Positions 8,776-16,792 of a stretch of 64,000 bases of DNA are shown here, piece by piece (positions within the stretch are counted from its first letter, which is position 1; each line of letters begins with the position of its first letter). Position numbers and translations under genes: made by a program. Under the pieces are notes generated by a model that was not told where the DNA came from, searched no databases, and saw nothing but the letters and a program-made list of their open reading frames with translations. The DNA comes from Winogradskyella sp. (GTDB taxonomy: Bacteria > Bacteroidota > Bacteroidia > Flavobacteriales > Flavobacteriaceae), in assembly GCA_028383925.1 (NCBI GenBank), contig JAOEWO010000005.1:60803-124802 (forward strand), written 5' to 3'.

Positions 8776-9152
8776 TACTTCACTAAAATGAAATTACTAT
8801 CGGTTAGTGCATCTACTTGGTGCTTAACGTCTTTTTTTATTATTACATAATCTCCTGGCTCTAATGTTGTTTTGCCAGAGGCTTCTGTGTAAATACCCTT
8901 TCCTGTAACACATATTAGTAGTGCAGGCACTTTACTTACATGTTCTTTTAACTGTTTGCCCGATGCTATTTGTAGCGATACCACTTTTCCTTCTTTGGCA
9001 TTAAGTAATAATTGTGTTTGTACCGCTTTATCTTCTGTGTGTAAATTTTTTAAATTCATTTTAGGATACGTGTTAGTTTCTGTTGTGTTGTTTTCGTTCT
9101 TTTTACATCCCATAAAAAGTACTATTACTAGTAAAAAAGTTAATTTTTTCAT
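8775..9152 (-). CDS. Cupin-domain lipoprotein
   Basis: 125 residues. Lipoprotein signal with lipobox FMGC (Cys16), then a single cupin barrel (about 45-120) with the motif PALLICVTGKGIYTEASG and EPGDYVIIKKDVKHQVDAL. A His is retained in the second cupin motif, but the full metal set is not obvious. It is embedded in the export operon between the adaptor and the ATPase and translationally coupled to the latter. A cupin is not a standard component of such pumps; a periplasmic ligand-binding or quality-control role is possible. Confidence 0.75.
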   Translation of the reverse strand: MKKLTFLLVIVLFMGCKKNENNTTETNTYPKMNLKNLHTEDKAVQTQLLLNAKEGKVVSLQIASGKQLKEHVSKVPALLICVTGKGIYTEASGKTTLEPGDYVIIKKDVKHQVDALTDSNFILVK

Positions 9153-9163
9153 ATCTATTTATT

Positions 9164-10060
9164 TTAATTAATTGTTGTTAACCAGAGTTCTGCTGGCATT
9201 CCTATTTTAAGACTTCCGTCATTTTTTACATCAATTTTCACGGCATACACTAGCGCTACACGTTCTTCTTTTGTTTGAATAATTTTTGGCGTAAATTCTG
9301 CTTCCGAAGCCACCCAACTAATTTTTCCTTTATAAGATTTCATAGCGTCTAAATCATCAATTTTAACGGTTACGTCTTCACCAATTTTAATGTTGGCTAA
9401 TTGTGTTTCGCTGATATAAACTCGCAATTGCATGGTGCTTAAATCGGCGATTTTATATAATGGTTTACCAAATGCAGTAATTTCATTTGGTTCTGCGTAT
9501 TTGGCTAAAACCGTTCCGTTTATAGGGTTTATAATTTTGCTTTTTTTAATGTGATCATCAATTTGCTTTAACTGCACATCTATTGCTTTTAATTCGTTGA
9601 CGACTGGTGCATTTTGTATTTCTACACTTCTAATTTGGTTTTTAATGACATCTATTTCACCCAAAATATCATCTAACTGTTTCTGTGTGCCTGCGTTGTC
9701 TTTTATTAAGTTTTTAGTTCTTATTTTATTGGTGTTGGCTGTTTTTAATTTCGAATTTAAAACTGCTATTTGAGATAAAACACCTTTAGATTTTGAACTA
9801 ATCACCGCTTTTGATACTTCTAATTGTTCTCGCTTTAAAGACAATTGAATGGTGTCTATATAACCTATAAATTGCTCTTTTTGAAGCACATCGCCTTCTA
9901 CGAGATTGAATTGCATCAATTTTCCGTTATTTTCTGCCGAGATAGTGATTTCTGTGGCTTCAAAATTGCCGTAACCATCTGCTTTTTCGTTAGCGTTGTT
10001 ACAAGAAAATAGACTTGTTGCTATAATGCTTAATATTAATATGGATTTGTAGTTTTTCAT
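9164..10060 (-). CDS. HlyD-family adaptor lipoprotein (YbhG-like)
   Basis: 298 residues. Lipobox LFSC (Cys20), lipoyl half (NGKLMQFNLVEGDVLQKEQFIGYID), coiled coil (about 75-165), second lipoyl half (NPINGTVLAKYAEPNE) and barrel domain. Membrane-fusion subunit of the ABC-2 exporter, between TolC (9 nt away) and the cupin lipoprotein. Matches YbhG in the YbhGFSR arrangement. Confidence 0.9.
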   Translation of the reverse strand: MKNYKSILILSIIATSLFSCNNANEKADGYGNFEATEITISAENNGKLMQFNLVEGDVLQKEQFIGYIDTIQLSLKREQLEVSKAVISSKSKGVLSQIAVLNSKLKTANTNKIRTKNLIKDNAGTQKQLDDILGEIDVIKNQIRSVEIQNAPVVNELKAIDVQLKQIDDHIKKSKIINPINGTVLAKYAEPNEITAFGKPLYKIADLSTMQLRVYISETQLANIKIGEDVTVKIDDLDAMKSYKGKISWVASEAEFTPKIIQTKEERVALVYAVKIDVKNDGSLKIGMPAELWLTTIN

Positions 10061-10068
10061 CTGTTCTA

Positions 10069-11319
10069 TTATTGCCCTTTAATGACGTTATAATTTGCTT
10101 TTGCTAATTGCAATTCAATTTTATGTTTAACCAAAGTGTTTTCATCTTCGTATAAATTAGTCAATTCAGTTATGTATGCTGATGCTGTGATGACACCATT
10201 TTTAAGTTGTGAATCTGCCGATTTAAGCACGGCTTTTCTTAGGTTTATAATGTCTAAATCTGAAGTAATAAAACCTTCAATTTTAGCGATATTTTTTTGT
10301 TGTTGATGCAGTTCTATATTTGTATTTAGCTTGAAAGTTTCAGTCTCTGTATCTACGATATTTTTAGTAATGGCTAAAGATTGCCGTTGCTTTTTGTTGG
10401 CATTCCAGTCAAACACATTCCAATTTAACTTAACACCCACTATATAAAAGGTCTGGAAAGAATTATCGAGCATATTAAGTCCAGGATTACCATAACCTCC
10501 TGTTGCAAAAGCTAATAATTTTGGTACATTTTGCTTGGCTATTAAAGCTTCGTTATTTTCTATTTCTTCTTTTTTGAATTGAAATAAATCTAATTCTGGC
10601 CGTGCTAAATCGGTTTTAAATTTAGTTTCTACAAGCGGACTTTTAAATTGAGTTGTACTGTTTAAAGGTCGATTTATAAAACTTGAAAGCGTTGTAATTA
10701 ATACCGTTTTATTGCTTTGTAACTCTTGGGTTTGCTGGCTTATTTTTAATAATTCGGCTTCTAAAACTTTATCTGATGTTGGCAAAACCACACCATATTT
10801 AATGCCAGATTTTACTTCGCTTAGTTTGGCTTTTAATTGTGTTCGTTTAGCGTTTAATAACAGTTTCGATTCTTGGGCTAAAAGAATTGAAAAATAGAGT
10901 TGGTTAATTTGTTGTTTTAATTGGTGCAAATTGACTTCAACTTCTTTTTGTTTGGTTTTAAGTTGTGTCGATTTTAATTTTAACGATGCCTCTACCAAAC
11001 CGCCATTATAAATTAATTGATTGATGGTAAGTGTTGCGCGATATTGGTCATTATTTAAAGGAGTTATATTAGAATTTGGAATAGGCACTTCAATCACATC
11101 CGATTGGTAAGTTGCTTGAGCATTTAGGTTAATTTGTGGCAATTTTGAAGTTGAAATAACAGCAGCATCTAATTTGTTTTGAGTTTCAAAAAGTGATATT
11201 TGCTTTGCTAAGGGATAATTTTTAGCCACTAAATTATAGCATTCATCTAAAGTGATGCTTTGTTGTGCAACAGATGAAAATGCTGTTAAGATTACAAAAA
11301 TGACTATAACATGTTTCAT
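10069..11319 (-). CDS. TolC-family outer membrane channel of the ABC exporter
   Basis: 416 residues with a signal peptide (MKHVIVIFVILTAFSSVAQ) and the two alpha-helical OEP repeats. Its start lies one base after the tetR stop (11321), so it is co-transcribed with the regulator. It is a distinct paralogue of the channel at 1329-2639. Confidence 0.9.
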   Translation of the reverse strand: MKHVIVIFVILTAFSSVAQQSITLDECYNLVAKNYPLAKQISLFETQNKLDAAVISTSKLPQINLNAQATYQSDVIEVPIPNSNITPLNNDQYRATLTINQLIYNGGLVEASLKLKSTQLKTKQKEVEVNLHQLKQQINQLYFSILLAQESKLLLNAKRTQLKAKLSEVKSGIKYGVVLPTSDKVLEAELLKISQQTQELQSNKTVLITTLSSFINRPLNSTTQFKSPLVETKFKTDLARPELDLFQFKKEEIENNEALIAKQNVPKLLAFATGGYGNPGLNMLDNSFQTFYIVGVKLNWNVFDWNANKKQRQSLAITKNIVDTETETFKLNTNIELHQQQKNIAKIEGFITSDLDIINLRKAVLKSADSQLKNGVITASAYITELTNLYEDENTLVKHKIELQLAKANYNVIKGQ

Positions 11320-11320
11320 T

Positions 11321-11935
11321 TTAAGTATGCTTTATAGAATTAATAATAAAATTTGAAACTTCTGTTTTTCGATTTTCCATAAGCCGATTGTAACTCTTAT
11401 TATCTGTATTTGTAAATGCCATTATTAAAGGTTTGGCTACAAAAGGAAAAATATTAAGGGCCAAAATATTAATAAACAATTGCTCTGCACTTATGGGTTT
11501 TATTATCCCATCACTAACATCTTTAGTTAGTTGAATTTTAAATTTCTCAAGATTTGGAAAATCTTTGTTTTCTTTCAATTTTAAGATAAACTCAGGATTT
11601 CTATTGAGTTCTTGAATGATGAAATTTGGTAAATAGGGATGCTTAATAATAAATGAAACATAGTTTGAAGTAAAGTTTTTTATTTTGTTTTCAATTGAAG
11701 AATCGTCATTTAAAACCGCGCTTAATTGTGGTGCTAATAATGAAAATGCATTTTTAAAAACGGCTTCAAATAACAATTGTTTATTTCTGTAATAATAATG
11801 CAGCAACGCTTTGTTAATACCGGCTTTATCTGCTATTTCTTGCATGCGTGCGCCATCCATACCTTTTGTTTGAAAGATCTGTTTAGCTGCATTCAAAATT
11901 TGAGCTTCTGTATTTTTGTTTTTAGACTTTGCCAC
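11321..11935 (-). CDS. TetR-family transcriptional regulator
   Basis: 204 residues. The N-terminal helix-turn-helix is typical (ILNAAKQIFQTKGMDGARMQEIADKAGINKALLHYYYRNKQLLFEAVF), followed by an all-helical ligand domain. First gene of the exporter operon, so presumably an autorepressor released by the exported compound. A 16-bp dyad, TTAACTGTTTGGTTAA (11950-11965), lies 14 nt before the start codon and is a candidate operator. Confidence 0.92.
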   Translation of the reverse strand: MAKSKNKNTEAQILNAAKQIFQTKGMDGARMQEIADKAGINKALLHYYYRNKQLLFEAVFKNAFSLLAPQLSAVLNDDSSIENKIKNFTSNYVSFIIKHPYLPNFIIQELNRNPEFILKLKENKDFPNLEKFKIQLTKDVSDGIIKPISAEQLFINILALNIFPFVAKPLIMAFTNTDNKSYNRLMENRKTEVSNFIINSIKHT

Positions 11936-11949
11936 TTTAACTGTATAGT

Positions 11950-11965
11950 TTAACTGTTTGGTTAA
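11950..11965. promoter_or_regulatory. Candidate TetR operator
   Basis: Dyad with perfect arms TTAAC (11950-11954) and GTTAA (11961-11965) around a 6-bp spacer, 15-30 nt upstream of the tetR start codon. Position fits autoregulation; no other dyad this close to the start. Confidence 0.45.
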
Positions 11966-11973
11966 TCGCTTTG

Positions 11974-12014
11974 TAATAAATAACCAAACACAAAAAGGGT
12001 TTGGTTATTTATTA
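11974..12014. terminator. Perfect 16-bp inverted repeat after the peroxiredoxin gene
   Basis: Arms TAATAAATAACCAAAC (11974-11989) and GTTTGGTTATTTATTA (11999-12014) are perfectly complementary with a 9-nt loop, starting 5 nt past the peroxiredoxin stop. It probably ends that transcript, although there is no U-run on the minus strand. Its arms share the GTTTGGTTA sequence with the tetR-proximal dyad, so it might instead or also be a regulator-binding site. Confidence 0.5.
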
Positions 12015-12018
12015 GTTT

Positions 12019-12744
12019 TTATGGTTTTAGTATTTCTTTTAATACCAAGTTTTTATCTAGTTTTTTGGTGCAGAAAAACCAGTCTTCACATGTTAAATCG
12101 TCTGCTGCAGTCATGCGTTCTTCTGCAACACCACAAGAGCCAGCTGGTGATACAATAACATCGTCACCAGGATTCCAATCTGCTGGTGTGGCTACATTAA
12201 ATTTATCGGAAGTTTGCATGGCAATTAAGGCTCTGTAGAGTTCATCAAAATTTCGTCCTAGACTTAAAGGGTAGTAAATTATAGCTCTTACGGTTTCATT
12301 AGGATCTACAAAAAAGACAGCTCTCACAGCTTGAGTTTTACTTTCGCCAGGTTGAATCATTCCATACTTTTTGGCCACTTGCATTGAGATATCTTCTATT
12401 AAAGGAAACTTAACTTCAATGTTTTTCATGCCGTTAAATTTAATTTTATCCTTTATGGTTCTTAACCATGCGATATGGCTGTATAAGCCATCAATAGATA
12501 AACCAATAAGACTACAGTTTGCTTTATTAAATTTTTCTTCTAAGTGTGCAAAGGTCATAAACTCAGATGTGCAAACTGGTGTAAAATCTGCTGGATGACT
12601 AAATAAAATGGACCATTTTCCTTTATAATCTGAAGGGTAATTAATCTCTCCTTGTGTGGTTGTGGCTGTAAATTCTGGTGCTTTATCACCAATTCTTGGC
12701 ATTGTAAATGATTGCTCTTCTTTAATTAGTTCTGTAGTCGTCAT
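12019..12744 (-). CDS. Peroxiredoxin, Prx6 type with C-terminal cysteines
   Basis: 241 residues; reduces H2O2 and organic peroxides in the cytoplasm. Peroxidatic Cys58 in the motif PADFTPVCTSEF. The C-terminal arm carries Cys204, Cys219 and Cys225; the last two are six apart, as Cys207/Cys213 in the archaeal thioredoxin peroxidase ApTPx, so it is probably a resolving-Cys variant rather than true 1-Cys. Upstream are a box B promoter (12773-12816) and a more distal box A dyad (12882-12893), suggesting two CRP/FNR-type inputs. Confidence 0.92.
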   Translation of the reverse strand: MTTTELIKEEQSFTMPRIGDKAPEFTATTTQGEINYPSDYKGKWSILFSHPADFTPVCTSEFMTFAHLEEKFNKANCSLIGLSIDGLYSHIAWLRTIKDKIKFNGMKNIEVKFPLIEDISMQVAKKYGMIQPGESKTQAVRAVFFVDPNETVRAIIYYPLSLGRNFDELYRALIAMQTSDKFNVATPADWNPGDDVIVSPAGSCGVAEERMTAADDLTCEDWFFCTKKLDKNLVLKEILKP

Positions 12745-12772
12745 AGGTAATGAGTATTTTGTTAATTTATAG

Positions 12773-12816
12773 TAAATGTAAATTATAATAGTTTTTAACT
12801 ATGTAACTTATGTTAC
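12773..12816 (-). promoter_or_regulatory. Box B promoter of the peroxiredoxin gene
   Basis: GTAACTTATGTTAC (12803-12816), then on the minus strand -7 element TACATTTA (12773-12780) after 22 nt. Inferred start about 12768, leader about 23 nt. Confidence 0.7.
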
Positions 12817-12881
12817 CATAAACGTATATTTTTAGTGTAAAATTCTACTTTAAAAATCGTTTGATTATGACGTATTTACAA

Positions 12882-12893
12882 TGATATAAATCA
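12882..12893 (-). promoter_or_regulatory. Distal box A dyad, peroxiredoxin side
   Basis: TGATATAAATCA is a perfect half-site match to box A. On the minus strand the sequence 23 nt downstream is GATTTTTA, which matches the -7 element except for its first base. It is weaker than the other box A promoters; it may give a longer peroxiredoxin transcript crossing the box B site. Confidence 0.4.
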
Positions 12894-13120
12894 GTTTTAA
12901 AAAAAGATTAGTCTGTGGTGCTTTAGTAATTAAATGAAGATTTAAGAGCCTTTTTTTTATAAAAACCCGTTTACATTTCTCGATTGGAAATGAGAAAAAT
13001 TTATATCGTAAAGCAGTATTTTGATTTTTAATTGGTTTTAGACACCATTTTTTGTGCTTCAAAATAGCTCAGATTCACTTAAAATAACACAGCTTTTAAA
13101 CTTTAATATATACGCTGTAA

Positions 13121-13303
13121 TTATAAATTTTCGTCTTTGTTGAGCGAAGTAGCTGCATCAATAGAATTTGTAACGTCTTCTTTTTTACCACTCATCATAA
13201 AGTTGATTAAGAAGCCGACTAATATTATACATACAAGTGCAAAAATGGCAATCATTATAACGCCGTTTGTCCAGCTGTAGAGCGCAATGTTTTGTAAAAT
13301 CAT
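13121..13303 (-). CDS. Small single-pass membrane protein
   Basis: 60 residues: polar N-terminus, one membrane segment (VIMIAIFALVCIILVGFLINFMM, about 15-37) and a charged cytoplasmic-type tail (SGKKEDVTNSIDAATSLNKDENL). Family not recognised. It resembles in size and form the small subunits or assembly peptides of respiratory complexes, but no specific motif supports that. It has its own box A promoter (13335-13377) with a leader of about 26 nt, the main argument that it is a real gene in the stress regulon. Confidence 0.7.
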   Translation of the reverse strand: MILQNIALYSWTNGVIMIAIFALVCIILVGFLINFMMSGKKEDVTNSIDAATSLNKDENL

Positions 13304-13334
13304 ATGGTTTATACTTTGTGATTTATTTAGAGTA

Positions 13335-13377
13335 TAAATATAATATTAGGTTTTAAGAGCAAATATGACATTTGTCA
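13335..13377 (-). promoter_or_regulatory. Box A promoter of the small membrane protein gene
   Basis: TGACATTTGTCA (13366-13377), a full palindrome with C/G in the fourth position, then -7 element TATATTTA (13335-13342) after 23 nt on the minus strand. Inferred start about 13330. Confidence 0.7.
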
Positions 13378-13416
13378 GTAAATAGTAAATAGTAAAAAGT
13401 ATAGCAGAGACTACTA

Positions 13417-13713
13417 TTAATTTGTATTGGTTATTATATTTATAATTGCATCTCTTTGTAGTACGCCAGATTGTCTCCAAACTTGCTTTCCGTTTTTAAA
13501 TAACACTAGGGTAGGTACACCTCTAACTTGGTATTTTGATGCTAATGCCTGATTTTTATCAACATCTATTTTTATAATAGCAACACCATCACCTAATTTA
13601 TCTTTTACTTCTTTTAAAATAGGACCTAGTACCTTGCAAGGGCCACACCAGTCTGCAAAGAAATCTACTAAAACGGGTTTCTCTTGGTTTATTAGTTCTG
13701 AAAATTTACTCAT
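13417..13713 (-). CDS. trxA: Thioredoxin
   Basis: About 98 residues from the ATG at 13713 ([26 protein letters not shown]); the frame is open 11 codons further but the shorter start fits the family. Active-site WCGPC with Cys23 and Cys26, and cis-Pro motif RGVPT. No signal peptide, so cytoplasmic. It overlaps the end of the DUF3365-like ORF by 8 bases, so it is translated from the same mRNA as the two c-heme proteins. Confidence 0.93.
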   Translation of the reverse strand: MSKFSELINQEKPVLVDFFADWCGPCKVLGPILKEVKDKLGDGVAIIKIDVDKNQALASKYQVRGVPTLVLFKNGKQVWRQSGVLQRDAIINIITNTN

Positions 13714-14212
13714 ACCTTTTTTTGTTTTCTTTATTAAAAGTAACACTCCAAATACCTCTTACTTTATTAATATCGTATCCAATAGCTTTATCATTTGGGT
13801 ATAATTGCTTTATTAATTTTAAGGTGCGCGGTTGTATAGTTTCGTTTGGTTTTCCGTGACATTGCAAACACATATTATTGGTTATAATAGGGTAATATAC
13901 CTTTACTTTTGTGTCTAATTCTTTTGTAATTGGTTTAGGTTCTTCATTATTGGCAATTATTTGCTTGTAGCTTTTTATGTAGCCTAATTCTTCTGTATTA
14001 GCCTTATTGCTTGGGTTTCTTGGTTGGTCTGTTACACGTTTTATAAGTGCACTATGCACTAAAGACATACTATCTGTTAAAGGATAGGCTTGTTTATTGC
14101 AAAAGGTTACAGCCTCTAAAGTTCCTTTTTTTTGAATTGTTTTCATCAAATTTTTTCCTAAAACTGCTTTTGTTGTTAAAGCATATTTTAAGCCACGTTG
14201 CGCATATGGCAA
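13706..14212 (-). CDS. DUF3365-like c-type heme domain ORF (lacks own signal)
   Basis: 168 residues from a TTG at 14212. Matches the DUF3365 (Tll0287-like) heme family: helical N-terminal part ([37 protein letters not shown] region), [16 protein letters not shown] and a single CLQCH heme site. As written it has no signal peptide, yet c-heme attachment requires the periplasm. The frame stays open upstream through the end of the preceding cytochrome gene, whose 3' end has a run of nine A. A one-base slip there would join the two into one secreted protein. Confidence 0.7.
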   Translation of the reverse strand: MPYAQRGLKYALTTKAVLGKNLMKTIQKKGTLEAVTFCNKQAYPLTDSMSLVHSALIKRVTDQPRNPSNKANTEELGYIKSYKQIIANNEEPKPITKELDTKVKVYYPIITNNMCLQCHGKPNETIQPRTLKLIKQLYPNDKAIGYDINKVRGIWSVTFNKENKKRYE

Positions 14213-14244
14213 CTCTTTAAAATCTGTTTGTGTTAGTTCCCTAT

Positions 14245-14742
14245 TTAGACTTTGCTTTTTTTTTCTCCCATACTGTTTCCCGTTTCTTGCCCATTATGTT
14301 TGCCTTTTTCTTCATTAAAATGCGCTTCAAACCATGTGGGTTGATCTATGTTATTATTAAACATATAATCTGCAATTTGGGCAATAGTTTTTTCGGGAAA
14401 AGCTTGTTTTGGCATTACCCCAAAACGCTTTACAGCCCCAAACATTTTGGCATCTTCTGCATTTGGGTTTTTAACCCAAGTTTGCATAGCAGCTATAAAT
14501 GCTTCTTTTGTAGTTGCATCGTTTATATAATGCTTTTTTATGGCAATCATAGGTGGCGCAATTCTTTCATCATGGCTGGCCGTTGGGTTATGGCAAACAT
14601 AACAATTAGTTTCCATTAATTTTCTACCAGGATGCTCTATTGCTTCCTTTGTTTTTTTAGCTGCAGAATAATCACTTTTATTAGCGTTATTGCAACTAAA
14701 AGTAAAGAGGACTAGTAATACAAATAAAGATAAATTTTTCAT
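14245..14742 (-). CDS. Cytochrome c lipoprotein
   Basis: 165 residues. Lipobox TFSC (Cys17), then a single class I-type cytochrome c domain with CYVCH (Cys47, Cys50, His51) and likely axial Met110 in FGVMP. The C-terminus is polar (EEKGKHNGQETGNSMGEKKSKV). Exported and anchored, probably an electron carrier or sensor with the DUF3365-like domain encoded 33 nt downstream in another frame. Stop codon follows a nine-A tract. Confidence 0.88.
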   Translation of the reverse strand: MKNLSLFVLLVLFTFSCNNANKSDYSAAKKTKEAIEHPGRKLMETNCYVCHNPTASHDERIAPPMIAIKKHYINDATTKEAFIAAMQTWVKNPNAEDAKMFGAVKRFGVMPKQAFPEKTIAQIADYMFNNNIDQPTWFEAHFNEEKGKHNGQETGNSMGEKKSKV

Positions 14743-14830
14743 GTGTTTTTAATTTTAGTTTATCGTTTGGTAGATCATATAATAGTGTGCTTTAGTTTTT
14801 AACTTTAATTAGGGATGTTTTATGCTTATT

Positions 14831-15103
14831 TTATTTTGAAAGTTTTCCGCTAGCACAGCTAACAAAAGACTTAGCTTTCATTGCTAATGAATTTGTTTTT
14901 TCTATGGATGGGTAACCTAATTTTTTTAGTTTTTCTTTAACTCTAATAGCATCTATTTCGTCAGTATAATTAAAGGTTACTTTGTGATCGTTAACATTAA
15001 CATTTACATTAGAAATAGAGCTTAGTTCTTTTAGTTTTGTGGTAATGGTATGTGCACAACCATCACATTTTAAGTTTTGAATATGTATTGAACTTTTCAT
15101 CAA
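14831..15103 (-). CDS. Heavy-metal-associated (HMA) domain protein
   Basis: 90 residues; ferredoxin-like HMA fold with the metal-binding motif KCDGC (Cys13, Cys16), as in copper chaperones and the N-termini of copper ATPases. An additional Cys lies near the C-terminus (FVSCASGK). Met1 or Met2 could be the start. A box B promoter precedes it with a leader of about 67 nt. It may lead into the cytochrome genes 88 nt downstream. Confidence 0.88.
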   Translation of the reverse strand: MMKSSIHIQNLKCDGCAHTITTKLKELSSISNVNVNVNDHKVTFNYTDEIDAIRVKEKLKKLGYPSIEKTNSLAMKAKSFVSCASGKLSK

Positions 15104-15175
15104 TCTATGTTGTTTTATATCTTTATTTTGTTAGTCTATTAAAGCTAATGCATTTGTTTTTTTTAATGAATACTG

Positions 15176-15219
15176 TAAATTTAAGTTTTATCACTGTTTA
15201 ATAACGTAACCTATGTTAC
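15176..15219 (-). promoter_or_regulatory. Box B promoter of the HMA gene
   Basis: GTAACCTATGTTAC (15206-15219), then on the minus strand -7 element TAAATTTA (15176-15183) after 22 nt. Inferred start about 15171. Confidence 0.7.
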
Positions 15220-15295
15220 ACTGTGAAATTGAATTTGTTTGTTGTTTAAAATTAGTTTTATCAAATTTTATTAAATTAAGTTTAACGCTATTATA

Positions 15296-16189
15296 CTAAC
15301 GTAATTTTGATAATTCTGTAAAGAGCTCTTTCTCTTTTTTTGTTAGTTTTGTTGGTGTTTTTATATGATATGTAACGTACAAGTCGCCAAATTGCCCGTC
15401 ACTTTTGTATTTAGGAAACCCTTTGCCTTTTAATTTTACTTTAGTACCGTTTTGGGTTTCGGGCTTAACTGTTAATTTTACTTTACCACTAAAGGTGTTT
15501 AGCATAATTTCGCCACCCAAAAGTGCTTTATATAAATCTAAATCTTGCGATGTATATAAATTGTTTCCATCTCTTTTAAATTCTGAATTATTAAGGATTG
15601 AAAACTCAATATATAAGTCGCCATTTGCTGCACCATTTGTCCCTTTTGCACCATGCCCTTTAATTTTTATAATCTGTCCGTTTTCTACACCTGCTGGTAT
15701 AGTGATACGAATGTTTCTATTATAAATAGTTAGAGTTTGTTTTTGTGAGGTGTACACATCTTTAAGATTTAATTGTAGTTTTGCGTTAAAATCTTGACCT
15801 TTGCCATAGGCTTGACTTCTTTGATTACCAGCAGATTGACCACCAAACATAGCGCCAAATATATCAGAGAAATCTTCTTGAGAATACCCACCAGAAGTGC
15901 CTTGGTAAGCCCTTTGTTGCCCATACTTTTTTTGTTGTTGTTTTGCTTTTTCGTAATCTTCTGCATGTTGCCAATTCTCACCATAAGCATCGTATTTTTT
16001 TCGATTTTCTGTGTTGCTTAAGACTTCGTTAGCTTCATTTATTTCTTTAAATTTTTTTTCAGCAATGGTGTCGTTAGGGTTTAAATCTGGGTGGTATTTG
16101 CGTGCTAATTTTCGGTATGCTTTTTTTATGTCGCTTTGGTTTGCGCTTTTAGAAATACCTAATACTTTGTAGTAATCTATGTATGCCAT
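15296..16189 (-). CDS. CbpA-type DnaJ co-chaperone
   Basis: 297 residues. J domain (1-70) with HPD at 33-35, a Gly/Gln-rich linker (about 80-130) and two C-terminal beta domains; the zinc-finger of true DnaJ is absent, which makes it class B/CbpA-like. Stimulates DnaK. It follows the TerB-like gene by 30 nt and is probably driven from the same box A promoter, placing a chaperone in that regulon. Confidence 0.92.
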   Translation of the reverse strand: MAYIDYYKVLGISKSANQSDIKKAYRKLARKYHPDLNPNDTIAEKKFKEINEANEVLSNTENRKKYDAYGENWQHAEDYEKAKQQQKKYGQQRAYQGTSGGYSQEDFSDIFGAMFGGQSAGNQRSQAYGKGQDFNAKLQLNLKDVYTSQKQTLTIYNRNIRITIPAGVENGQIIKIKGHGAKGTNGAANGDLYIEFSILNNSEFKRDGNNLYTSQDLDLYKALLGGEIMLNTFSGKVKLTVKPETQNGTKVKLKGKGFPKYKSDGQFGDLYVTYHIKTPTKLTKKEKELFTELSKLR

Positions 16190-16219
16190 TTGTGCTACAA
16201 TTTAACTTATAAGTTAATT

Positions 16220-16642
16220 TTAAGTTTTGTCGTTTTGTTTATTTAATTCTAGATTGAGTTTTGCAAGTATTATAAGTTCACTTTTATTTTTTTTAGAAAA
16301 GCTCGCCGCAATATGGTTTGCTGTTTTTAAGATTTGAGAGTTAATGTCTTTGTTAAATAGGCTTTTATGAGTCTTATTAAAATTAATAAAACTGTTATAA
16401 CAAGCCTCAGCACTATACTCATTATCGTTTTGTAGCCATTTAAATGTGTTTAGTATGGTGTCTACTTTTTTTTGGTTAAAATTTTTCAGGATATTTTTCT
16501 CTAAAAACCAGTCGTTACGTATAATAGTTTCGAGCGTACTAAACTCTTTATCTTTTACCGTTTTATCTACAGCTGCAATAGCATAAAATAGTTTACCAAG
16601 GTTTTGGTAAAAATTAATATCTGTGTTAGGTTCTAAATTCAA
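16220..16642 (-). CDS. TerB-like helical protein
   Basis: 140 residues, all-helical, no signal. The segment FYAIAAVDKTVKDKEFSTLETII resembles the acidic-helix start of the TerB/DjlA-N fold, but conservation is weak and I call it by resemblance only. The start is TTG at 16642, chosen because it lies 14 nt after the inferred transcription start and no Met follows. TerB-like domains often accompany DnaJ proteins, consistent with the CbpA-type gene next door. Confidence 0.65.
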   Translation of the reverse strand: MNLEPNTDINFYQNLGKLFYAIAAVDKTVKDKEFSTLETIIRNDWFLEKNILKNFNQKKVDTILNTFKWLQNDNEYSAEACYNSFINFNKTHKSLFNKDINSQILKTANHIAASFSKKNKSELIILAKLNLELNKQNDKT

Positions 16643-16661
16643 AATCTAATTATTTAGATTC

Positions 16662-16704
16662 TAAAATTACATCGGTTAATTACATGTGCCAATGATATTT
16701 ATCA
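16662..16704 (-). promoter_or_regulatory. Box A promoter of the TerB-like/DnaJ operon
   Basis: TGATATTTATCA (16693-16704), then on the minus strand -7 element TAATTTTA (16662-16669) after 23 nt. The dyad lies 88 bp upstream of the divergent LOV kinase gene, where a poorer element (TACCTTCT, 16725-16732) is present, so it might affect both genes. Confidence 0.72.
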
Positions 16705-16792
16705 GTTAAGAGCAAGAGAAAACTTACCTTCTTTAATTAGGTGAAATTGTATATTTTATTTAACTTTAAGCTACTGCTATAAACCACCAACC

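Larger units (their letters stand above)
12745..13120. other. Intergenic region with two regulatory dyads
   Basis: 376 bases without a supported gene. They hold the box B promoter of the peroxiredoxin gene and, about 80 bp further upstream, a perfect box A dyad. An open frame on the minus strand (12865-13062) has no signal, motif or plausible composition. Confidence 0.6.

Noticed and set aside
12865..13062. 65-codon ORF on the minus strand
   Set aside because: It overlaps the box A dyad, has no recognisable motif, a composition of translated AT-rich non-coding DNA and no promoter.
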